A stretch of DNA of 64,000 bases from Vitis vinifera. Its lineage: Eukaryota > Streptophyta > Magnoliopsida > Vitales > Vitaceae. The first letter of the stretch is position 1, and every line of letters starts with the position of its first letter. The stretch is from contig NC_081818.1 in assembly GCF_030704535.1 (NCBI RefSeq), positions 6,768,501 through 6,832,500 on the forward strand. The letters run 5' to 3'. Positions 43,001 through 53,500 of this stretch are shown here, in pieces. The notes beneath the pieces were generated by a model. It saw nothing but the letters and a program-made list of their open reading frames with translations. It was not told where the DNA came from and did no database searches. The translations under genes and the position numbers were made by a program.

Positions 43001-43141
43001 CTTTGGTTGTCTACAATGTATATACCTTAGTAATAGGGGATGGTTTGTAATGCAGGGGGAAAACTAATATGGCATCATGGTTTGTAATGCAGGGTGGAAA
43101 CCACTGATATGAAGGGATTGAAGAAGATTGAGGACCATTGA
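34014..43141 (+). CDS. PITH-domain (thioredoxin-like 1 C-terminal) protein
   Basis: The protein is a single PITH (DUF1000) domain, the fold fused to thioredoxin in animal TXNL1 and proteasome-associated there. Exons: 34014-34052, 34295-34381, 35110-35233, 39763-39811, 39924-39981, 40116-40162, 40248-40325 and 43093-43141. The 531 nt give 176 aa with every phase matching. Motifs include [56 protein letters not shown] and the C-terminus [12 protein letters not shown]. These agree closely with Arabidopsis AT3G04780 as remembered. Intron 1 is GC-AG. Introns 3 (4.5 kb) and 7 (2.8 kb) are swollen by LINE and TRIM insertions. The last exon is preceded by a duplicated acceptor. There is no thioredoxin CxxC domain, so any redox role would need a partner. 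Confidence 0.95.
36100..36990 (+). mobile_element. LINE 3' fragment in PITH intron 3, sense orientation
   Basis: The plus strand encodes decayed LINE ORF2 3' sequence. The clearest part is about 36717-36870, reading [18 protein letters not shown] and continuing open to a TGA. Upstream pieces are frameshifted. A (TTA)n tract at 36352-36400 interrupts it. Confidence 0.7.
37190..37360 (+). mobile_element. Second small LINE 3' fragment, sense orientation
   Basis: The plus strand reads [17 protein letters not shown], a decayed copy of the [19 protein letters not shown] motif, with a frameshift. It continues to about 37350. Confidence 0.55.
37470..39050 (-). mobile_element. LINE fragment (reverse transcriptase C-terminus to RNase H), antisense to the PITH gene
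   Basis: On the minus strand the order from right to left is: a segment like [13 protein letters not shown] (about 38760-38830), a zinc-binding region (38160-38330), [18 protein letters not shown] (37911-38093), and an RNase H remnant like [13 protein letters not shown] (37720-37830). Multiple stops and shifts are present. It is old. Together with the sense fragments at 36100-37360 it makes an inverted arrangement inside one intron. Confidence 0.65.
39160..39290 (+). mobile_element. LINE 3' tail fragment
   Basis: The phrases TTTAGTTTTCTTTGG, GGGAGGATTTCTCATTCTTC and TATCAATATATCTCTGTGTC, ending in an A run at about 39279, match the 3' tails at 41930-42053 and 52570-52690. It is the same LINE family. 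Confidence 0.65.
40513..40898 (+). mobile_element. TRIM-like miniature LTR element in PITH intron 7
   Basis: Two terminal repeats, 40513-40678 and 40724-40898, both carry CAACAATGCC, AAGCCTAGGGATG, AAATGATGACTTTTAGAA and GTCAAATGCC. The first starts TGTTGGGG and ends CCAACA. Immediately after it, TGGTATTGGAGCC (40679-40691) resembles the primer-binding site complementary to initiator tRNA-Met. The internal part is only about 45 bases. No protein is encoded. A target-site duplication was not seen, and the right repeat is decayed at its end. Confidence 0.7.
40950..41560 (-). mobile_element. LINE fragment with internal 100-bp tandem duplication
   Basis: The minus strand carries a LINE zinc-binding remnant ([16 protein letters not shown] at about 41340-41400). 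Nearer its 3' end, a block of about 100 bases beginning AAGTATACAAGCAAAACTTC is duplicated in tandem (about 40997-41095 and 41096-41190). At 41508-41560 a separate T-run-led piece resembles the 3' tail of the family at 41772-42053 in the opposite orientation. Confidence 0.6.
41772..42053 (+). mobile_element. Very short 5'-truncated LINE copy with perfect 18-bp target-site duplication
   Basis: The insert is about 282 bases long: the 3' end of the LINE family that also lies at 50851-52699, then a poly(A) run. AAGATGTAATTTATGAAT is present intact at 41754-41771 and 42054-42071. A perfect duplication and an intact A tail mark a comparatively recent insertion. Confidence 0.9.
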
Positions 43142-44587
43142 ACCACTGACTCAAAAGGAGCAAAGAAAAGAAGAAAGATGGTGATTACATTTGAGTAATT
43201 TGGAATTATCATTAACCTGTCAATTTTAATCTTTCAGAATTTTGATTGAATATGCAGTTCACAATTCTATGCATGAATTATGGGGGTTCTATGTCAACAC
43301 CTTTCTCAGAATTCCTATGGGACACGCCTTGTATTCAAATGTTCAAATCATGAAGTTCCTTTGAAATCTCTTGTTTGGCCGACTCAGGTTGCAAATGCTA
43401 GTACCTTGTGGAAATAAAAAATGGCTCTTTTTTTCCGTCTGTAATGGAAAAGGGGCCTTGGAATGATTAAAAGGATCTCACTGTTGGGATCAACCTTAAT
43501 ATCCTGGTTTTCGCTTTATAGTTCAGACCAATTATTGGACATTGAGATTGACAGTGAACTTGATGGTTGGGAGGAATTGGGAACCATAACTTGGAAAGTG
43601 TCTTTTCAAAACAGAAAAGTCACGACAATTCTGAGTTGTGGACTTAATTTTCACATGGCCGAAGTGGTCTTGTGTAGGAACTCTCCATATTAGAAGGAAT
43701 GCACGAGTTAAGATGCATGTTTCGGTTTGGTTTATTTTCATGCTGAAAGGGTTCTTGTTTTATTTGGCATTCTAGGTTGAGGCTTGGCATATTTTCAGAT
43801 GAATATTAGGTTGGCTGGCAGTGAAAACCAGGTTAACTTCAAGTTCCAGGCTACAACTCGTTGTTTATAAAGATATCATCCCTTTGCCCCTGGTAGCATC
43901 CCAGGACCTGTGGCTAGAACCTGATTTGTGACTCAGATGAATCTATAACAAGTCCTGGGCATACATGAACATAAAATAGACTTGAAAATATTGCTGCCCA
44001 AATGAAGAATATGGGTTGACAATCACGTGTTGCACAGGCACAAAAGGTTTGGAACATAAAGGGTAAAAAGCTTTTCCTTGCACTATATGCTAGTAGTCCA
44101 GTTGTTCACTTCAGAAGCTGCAACCTGTATATCGAAGCTTACATCATTGCAGAAGCGGTATTGCATAGAAATGACAATTCAATTTACACTCTCAGGACGC
44201 CATTTTTGAGGCACATTCCAGGTCCCACATCGAACATGATACAGCTTTGAAAATCTGAACGAATGATCGTGACGATCAACAACCAAAGTAGTTTGAGATA
44301 TTGAGATATCAATTGAAAATTAAGTATGACTAATTATTCTTCCAGTTCTCTTTTGCTTTTGCTTTCTGAACCTTTCAAGAAATATGATCAAGAAGCAACA
44401 TGGCCTCTACTGAAACTCCAGATTGTGGGACCAGACCCTTTTCCTTTGGCCGCACAAATATAATTAATGCAGGCAGATGAATTATAATAACCATTCATAA
44501 CTTTTTCTTTAGTCGCTCTATGGAACGTTTATGACTTTCCCAACGAAATGACAAAGCACCCTGGCTCCCAATCTCAACTGCAGGCTC
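43142..44587. other. Convergent gap between PITH and PNG1
   Basis: The PITH 3' untranslated region is at the left and the PNG1 3' untranslated region at the right. Frames at 43463-43693 and 43532-43741 overlap on opposite strands and show no recognisable protein. Confidence 0.5.
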
Positions 44588-47500
44588 TTAACTGCTTCTT
44601 GCATAGAGGTCAATGCTACCTAGTTGCAGACGAGAAGTTGCTTCAACATCTCGTACCTTCAGAAACCTGAACCTGCCATGCTTATCCACAATTAATGCCC
44701 ATGAAAAATTAGATCCTGTATGCACATTCAAATGAATTCTGTGAAAATGTTTACCTGAATGCATTGGATGAAAGACCCACTGAATTAATCTTAAATGTTT
44801 TACGCTGGAAACGGGTTTCAAACCTCTGAGAGAACTGCTCATCTAAAACACGCCAGCTGGATCCCCCATCATTGCTTCCCTCGACAACCCTGAAAAGCAA
44901 AACGCTAATGGCTCAAGAAGACTGAGTATACAGTATGCAAGACCTTAAAGCAAAATAATTTCTAACAGAAATGCACACTAGCATTAAGGGGTAACTGCCA
45001 TAGAAAAAACATGCAACATGCAAAAAATAAAATAAGTGGTGACCCCAAATCAAAACAACTAAAATAAACTTTCCAAAAAATAGATAAATAATTGTTTTCA
45101 AATAAATAAAAACCAAAACCAAAGGGCGTGCAACACCTGTTATGTGGCAAGATCCACACAAAGGTATTGAGCCTTAGGTCTAGGGCTTGGGTTAAATCAT
45201 TTATAAAACAAAGGTTATAATTTTATACAGCACAAGAAGCACCTAAGAAGCAAAGATCTCATAGGGCCAGGCACAGTGCCAACCCAAAGCACTCACTTGA
45301 GTGAAGTAAGATGCAATCTAGAGTGCACATCAATTTATAAAATACTCTTGATTTGGACATCCAAGCATTAGCATACACTCATATCATCAAATATGATCTA
45401 AATTTTAATCTAAGCAACCAAAAATAAAATAAAAAAAATCAAGACAAGTATCCAACAAAAAACTAATGTGATTATATAACATTTCAATATACGGTCATAC
45501 ATTTCACGAATTAAAGTGTAAAGAAAATAGAAAATAGGCAGAAGTGTGTGTATTAGTAGTTAAGGCACCATAGCTAGGGAGTTGCTAGGCCTAGGGGTTA
45601 GGTGCACTTGAGGTGTGCCTTTAACAACTATGGTAAGGGTTTTCTTAGCTTTCGCTAAATCTTTTAAAAGAAAAGAAAAATGGGGAGAGATTGAGGAGAA
45701 ATAGAAGGGTTAATGACTGTTGTAATGGTTGGGCTCATAGTTATTATTTAATTATTGATAGATAATGAAAAGAAAATATTGCAATTGTCAGATAAAGAAG
45801 AATGAGTGGACATCGACACTAATAGGGAGGATGATGGAACAATTAGATGTGATACAATTCTTTGGATGATCCAAATACTGATAGTGATGATAGGGTTGAA
45901 GATTATTTCATAGCAATGAGAGTTAAATTTTGCAAGAGAGAAAAATGAACTAGATTAGAAACTATTAAGAATAATCTCAATTTGGCAAAACACCTCAAGA
46001 CTGCCTTTAGGTTTGTAAATGTTGGTACCTATAGCTAATACTAAATAAATAGGGAACGGCATCTAGAGGGTACATTCTGACACCAGATACCGTGTTCAGC
46101 AACTTCATCCTCATCCTCATCCCAAATCCGGGTTCCCTTAATCAAAGAAGAGATCATTTTTGGAAATGCTCTTCCCTGAACTGTATAAAGACCTGAAACT
46201 TGCGGGAAGGCCCAACCATCCCAGTTTTCACCATACTTTTTTGATGTTGCCTTCATCCACAATCTTCATCTGATCACCCAAAATCTTGGGAGTAAGTTCC
46301 GGAATAGGGACTTAAGTTTAAAATAGGCTGAATATCCAATCATCTTATTGCAAAGTTCTCTCCATCATCTTTAACTGTCTAAAGAAAGAACCTTTGACTT
46401 ATAATCTTTGAACAGGTAAAGTTGGAAGCAGAAGATGAGAAATCAGCATGCAAATTTGCAAGCAAGCTTTTAAAAATAAAGCTTATAACCCTTCAAGACT
46501 AATGAGAATTTCACTGAGGTCATTTTTAGAATGCTAGAATAGAGAATGAGAATGAGAAATCAGTTCCATCTCCTATTCGCTAATGCGTTTGGATTGTTTT
46601 TGAGAATGAGAATAGGAATAAAAAATTCATTGTTATGGAGACCAAATCTCACTTCTCCTAGGATTTTGATTCCTCTCTTCTGCATGAGATTATGATACAC
46701 CTCCATTCCCATCATATTTCCAGTCCCATGCCCATATACTAAACGCATCCTGAATCTAATCATTTCTGACAATTTTTAACAATTGCTCTTGAATGACCCT
46801 AGTTCAAGATAGGGCTCCCAGAAGAATACCAAAGATAGGAAGAAGGAAACAACCCTTCTGGGAGAAACTGCCCTGTTTGCTCTGCTAAACTAGGAACCTC
46901 ATCCATTGCAATCAATTAAGAGTTACCTGGAATGATTTGTAACCAGGACGACACCTAAAATATCTAGACATCCATCTAATAGTTATTAGAGGAACAACAT
47001 AATAGAAAGATAAATTGGATTCGTATAGATCCATCAAAAGCTTTCCTCAAAATAAGAACTTACCAGGAGATAACAGATCACCTGTCCTAATCACACGAAT
47101 TCCAGAAGATTCCAACGCAATTTACTAACAAGCATGTAAAAGACTTGACTGTAAAAAGTTTAACTTTGGACTGAGTTCGTGGGCCATAGCTGTTGCTCTT
47201 GTTGGCTTCTCTCTTTTGTATGTTTCCTTGTTTACTTTCCATGTATAAGGTTTGCCCATACTGGTTGTCTTCCTTTGATAATATCATTTTGCCAATGGAC
47301 TTATCTGTTGAGCTTATTTCCTTCTCCTTTTTGGGTGTTTTCCTTGTTTATCTCGCATGTATGAGGGTTTGCCCCAGTTGGATCTCTTCTTTTGGGCAAA
47401 AAAGAGTAACAATGAGATACCTTTCCATCTGATTTAGCCTAAACCTATCCACCTCAAGATATATAGCGAACCCTCCAAATTTACATGGTGATTTTGCTGT

Positions 47501-50500
47501 TGGTTTTACTAAAAGAAAGCACTCCTCGACCTGACTCCAATGCACTCATTAACAACAATCTAGAATCTTCTACCTAGAACAAAACTCACAAGAGGACCTG
47601 AGATAAACAGAAACAGGACCACTCCTAATTTAGCCACACAATGTTACTGCAGAATTAATTTGCCACTCCATTTTATTCAAAGTTCCATTATCTTGTCCCC
47701 TGCCTAGATACATTCTTGTGTGGGTATATATATAAATCATATTTCCAGAGATTTGGCTCCAAAACCACCTCAGAGATGAGTGGCATTAAGTTGATAATCA
47801 TCTTAAAAGAAAGACTGATGAGCATGACGCTTGAAACAATGAAATACTCTGGATCTATACCTTTTAAATTCTGGCAGTTAATTAAATATCTATATTTTAA
47901 AATTTTAAAACATAGTTAACTTCCCAGTCCTGTCTGCATCTGTAATTACTCTTCTTGAGTAATCTGCTAATCTTTCTTATTCCTGTCATTTGGCTACTGC
48001 AAGATTCTAACTTTCGTTTCTTAAAACTCCGTTTGAATCTTAGAAAGTATCAAGAAGAGGGGAAAAACAGGATGAACATCAAAATTCTTGTTTGTTTTAG
48101 AAAAAAAAAGGATAGAAGGTAAAATATAGCTAAATTATTTTAAAACTTCTACATTTTCGAGTTCTTTGTTAAAGGAAATAAAATTGAAGTAACATTGGAG
48201 AAAAAGATAAACCATAGCATTATGTTTCAGAAAAGCGTACCAATCCATTGGATCTCTCTCTGGAGCATCATTAGCTGACATCAACTCATATGCCACAAGT
48301 TCTTGCATCTTATTGTTTACTTTGTATATAATCCAACAACCTACAAGACCAAATTCAATTATTAAAACACATAATATAATAAACGTGAGTTAAAACTTGA
48401 GGCTGTGCGGATGATAAAGAGAGAAAAACTCTCATATAAAATTTCAGTTCACTTGAGTGTGATCATTTTCATCTCCTTTTTCTTCTTCTCTTCTTCCTCG
48501 TCTCTTCTTTTTCGTTTATATACACACAAACACACACACACACACATACATATTATTATTGTTGTTGTTGTTTGATAGGCAATAATAAAATTTTATAAAG
48601 AAGCATCTCTCCCTTGATGAAAACCCAATCAATCAACAAAACCAATTAAAGGCATTAAGCCTTCACCTATGTACACCTTTACCCACAAAAAGAAATTACC
48701 AAGGAATAGGCTCTTTAGAACATAGATCACTCCTTGCTCTCAAATGACCATTAATTTCTCTCTTTCCAAATTGTCCAAAAAAGAAACTCTCTGAATAACA
48801 TGAACAACACCTAAGGAACACCAAACCAAAAGAAAAACAACTGCCAAAGAACCCTAGTCTTGGTACAATGAAAAATATGATCAATTTATTCTTCTTTAAC
48901 TTTACATAGCATGCATCTATTAACCAATGTCCATCCTCTTCTATGAAACTAATCAAGAGTCAAAACCTTACCCCAACAAGCTTCCCACACGAAGGAACTT
49001 GCTTTAGATGGAACCCATGGATTCAAAATGACTCTCACCAAACAAGGAATTGACCTCCTTGACTCTAAGACAACATAAAGAGACTTCATGGAAAATTTAT
49101 TTATCCTTGCGTCCATCCACACTACCCTGTCCTCCTCTCTATTCACCACCTTACCTAGCAATCTAGAGAAGAAAAACTGTACATTATCCAGTTCCCAATC
49201 ATTTAAATGTCTAGTTCCAATGACACCTCTCACCTGTCTGGTCCCAGGAATCTACGACGTAAACCTCTTTTGATAAGGTTAAAGCATACAAAGATGTTAA
49301 AGAAATGTACAAGGGCACATTCCCACATCACCTATCTTTCCAAAACTTCAACTTTCTCCCATTTTCCATAAAAAGAGGGAAATTCTACAATTAAAGATAT
49401 TTGTATTCTTCTTGATCGATTTCCATAACCAAACACCATGCCCATTTCTCACATCATAAGACCCTCTTTGCCTTCTTCCTGCCCATATTTTCCACTTATA
49501 AACCATCTCCAAAGAAAACTCCCCTTTCATATGCATATCACTATCTCCACTTACACAAAAGAGCCTTATTAAGTAAAGAAAGACTTCTAACACCAAAAGC
49601 CCCCCTTCTTTTCTTTGTGTAGACAATTGACCACTTCACTATTCTCCAAAGCCCCTCCTCCCCAAAGAAAGTCTCCTTGAATCTTCTCAAACCTCATTCT
49701 CACTTTTACCAAAATGGAAAACAATGACATAAAATAGATGCACAAGTTAGATACTGTGCTCCAGATGAAAGTAAGCCTCCCCTTTTAGAAACATAGTCTT
49801 TGCCACATCGATAGCTTTTTGCAAAACCGCTCTCCCACTCCATCCCAAGCCATCATTGATTTAAAAGAAGTGCCTAGTGGAAGCCCCATATAAGAAGACG
49901 GAAGTTCACCTACCTTACACCTTAATTCATAGGGCAACTTCTTTGCATTATCCACCCTTCCAACTAGAATTAACTAGATCTTTTCTACCCTTCGCATAGT
50001 TATCATTATGATATAACTTGTTGACTACTATCAACCTCTGGGTTTGGGTTGGGGGGGGGGGGGGGGGGGGGGGTGTGGTTGGGTTTGGTTGTGTTAGTGT
50101 TGTGCAATGCTCAATTTTGTTTTGAGAAAATGGAAAAAAATGGATGTTCTGAAAACATCTTTGAGAGGCAGAAGTAAGGACATCCTTGTACCCTAAATCC
50201 TAATAATCAAATGCAAGGTGTATATTTGGACTCCCAAGAACAAAGATCAATAAATTTATATTTCATAGAGATTTAGCAATATAAATTCCAAAAAGGAAGC
50301 TAAAGGTACATTGCAAAAGAAGCATTCTAAGTCAATGAATCAAAATAATTGCAGGGGTTTTCCGTCCAGATGCTACATGAGCTAGTTGCACCTTTACCGA
50401 CACATTATTTCTTCTAGTACATTAATGATTCTTGAATAAAAAAACAAGTTTTGTTTATTAAAATAGTAATTTTGCAACTGTCACCTTTTGCATCCTTAAT

Positions 50501-53500
50501 GTCATCAGAGCCAGTTTTTCTTCATGAAGTCATTGAAAGGGATTGAACTTAGCTTAAGAAACATGATGCTTGCAGAGAGCACAAGTTACATCATCTGGAT
50601 CATTTGTTTTGTTTTCTGTTAAGGCTTTAACCTAAATTGACTTGATATATGCTATTAGCCTATTACCTAACAACTTAAACTTTTAAGTCAAATTGGTAGC
50701 TAACATGGCATCAAAGCCTTGTTGCTTGACACACATTGTTGGCTAATTATCAAACAACTTAAGTTTTTTGGGTCAAATTGGTAGCTTAACATTTTCAATT
50801 TAAAGCTCCTGAGATTCTACCACATATCAATCTGCAAATGACCCAGGATATAATAGCTTCATCAAAGTTGTTGATTGATTGAGAGAGAGAGAGAGTTGTT
50901 TTTTGTGTTCTCTTATGTAGCCTTGCCTTTTTGTGCCCATTGAATACCTTCTATGTACTAAACATGATTGTATTAGAGTTATTCTTTTAAGAGAGAATAT
51001 GGTAAGAACGCTGAAGGTCTCCGTGGAGAGGAAGAGTAATATTTACGGCATCAATCTTGAATAGAATCATCTTTCTAGGTTGGCCGAGTTGCTTGATTGC
51101 AAGGCTTCTGTTTGGCCTATACTCTACCTGGATCTTCCTTTGGGAGGGAATCCCAAGGCTTGTGGCTTTTGGGATCCAGTGATTGAGAGGATCTCGAGGA
51201 GATTAGATGGGTGACAAAAGGCTTATTTATCTTTTGGAGGTAGGATAACTCTTATCCAATCTTGCCTCACCCACATGCCTAGCTACTTCCTTTCCTTGTT
51301 TAAGATACCCGCTTCAATGGCTGCAAAAATTGAGAGATTGCAAAGGGATTTTTTATGGTCAGGGGTTGGAGAAGGTAAAAGAGATCATCTTGTTAGTTGG
51401 GATGTAGTGTGTAATTCGAAGGCAAAAGGGGGATTGGGATTTGGGAAGATTTCTCTAAGGAATCTCGCTCTCTTAGGGAAATGGTTATGGAGGTACCCTA
51501 GGGAGGGTTTAGCTCTGTGGCATCAGGTTATTTTAAGCATTTATGGATCACACTCCAATGGTTGGGATGCCAACACTATAGTCAGATGGTCACATCGTTG
51601 TCCTTGGAAGGCTATTGCACAAGTCTTTTAGGAGTTTTCCAAGTTTACTCAGTTTGTGGTAGGATATAGGGAAAGAATTCGGTTCTGGGAAGACTTTTGG
51701 TGGGGGGACCAACCTTTGGGATCCTAATATCCAAGACTATTTAGAGTAGTCACGGATAAAAATATTCCTATATCTTCAATTCTCGGTTCTACTCGTCCCT
51801 TCTCTTGGAACTTTAATTTCCGCCGTAACCTTTACGATTTCGAGATAGAAGATTTAGAAGACCTCATGCGGTCACTTGATTGTTTGCATTTATCACATTT
51901 GGTTTTAGATGCGAGATCCTGGTCTTTATCTTCTTCAGGGCTTTTTACAATCAAATTTTTCTTTCTTGCCTTATCCCAATTTTCTAGTTCTCCTCTAGTT
52001 TTCCCTACTAAGTTCATTCGGAATTCTCAAGTCCCTTTCAAAGTCAAGTCCTTTTTCTGGTTAGTGGCACACAAGAAGGTAAATACTAATGACTTGCTAC
52101 AATTGAAAAGACCCTACAAAGCTCTTAGTCCTGATATTTGTAAGTTGTGCATGAATCATGGAGAATCAACAGATCATCTTTTCCTACATTGCTCTTTGAC
52201 GATGGGGTTGTGGCACAGATTATTTTAGTTAGCCAACACGGATTGGGTTCCCCCGAGGAGCATTTCCGACATGATGTCCATCAATTATAATGGTTTTGGT
52301 TTATCTAAGAGAGGGATAGTTTTGTGGCAAGCTGCGTGCATTGCTTTAATTTGGGTTGTGTGGCGAGAAAGAAATGCGAGGATTTTTTAGGATAAAGTAA
52401 GGAATTCAAAGAATCTTTGAGATTCTATTCATTTCCTCGCTTCTCTTTGGGTTTTTTGTTCCAAGGTTTTTAAGGGGATTCCCCTTAATGTGTTACAACT
52501 TGATTGGCTAGCAATGTGTAATTCCAATGGTTTGGTATAATCTAGAGAGATTGAATGTTTTTACATTGTATTTTCTTGTTTTCGTATTCTTGTAGTTTAG
52601 TTTTTCTTTGGTGGGAGGATTCCTCATCCTTCTCTTGTACCTTTTTTTTCTATCAATATATCCCTTTGTCATTTCCTATATAAAAAAAATAATAACTTCA
52701 AAGCTCCTGAGATTCTACCACATATCAATCTACAAATAACCCAGAATAGTAACTTAACACAGAAATTAGATTTGTACAACGACCTCTGATTGTTCGAGCA
52801 GGTGTGAGATCAAAACTCAGTTGTCAATGCTATCAAGAGGATGGCTTGGGTTGGAAATTGGATATGTTAGAGAATGTCTATTGAGAAAAGGTAGAAAGAA
52901 ATGGAAGGGAAATAAAAAACAAACAAAGCATTTGACTTTAAATTCCTAAAAATCATCATATATCAAACTTCTCATGTTCATTTTTATTTTATTTTTAGTT
53001 TTCTTTTTCTCTGTTTGGTTGTCTCATGATTATGATGACAAAAGGAGTTTCATCATTAATTTGGTCAAGAGTACCTCTTGCACCATTTGGTTCTTCCCAT
53101 TTAGACTTTTGAATTCCATCAAATGCGGATGTGGCCTGAAAAAGAGGAAAAAAAAATCATTTTCAAGATTGGATTAATAAATAAACATTTAAGGATACAC
53201 TCCATATAACTCAAACGATACAGTGAAAAAAGACACCAGCAAAAATTTTACTTACAATTCCAAAAGGAAGCTCCTCGCCACTTGCAAGGACAAAACCAGA
53301 ACATATTCTGTTTAACTTCACAAGTGGCAATGAGAGGGAATCTTTACCAAAGTTCTCACAGTTGCTAAAATTGTGGATCGCATCATCTAACCCATCCAAC
53401 ACAACAGGCAACGCTAACGAGGTTTTAACAGGATCACCAGCCAAACAAATTTCAACCCTCCCATCTGTTCCCAACTCACTCTTCAGGCTAAGAGCTTCAA

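Noticed and set aside
44913..45161. Minus-strand hydrophobic frame of 82 codons
   Set aside because: It lies entirely in a PNG1 intron adjacent to an AT-rich repeat, with no splice consistency.
47179..47432. Hydrophobic 61- and 79-codon frames resembling membrane peptides
   Set aside because: They arise from a two-copy DNA repeat and are in PNG1 intron sequence.
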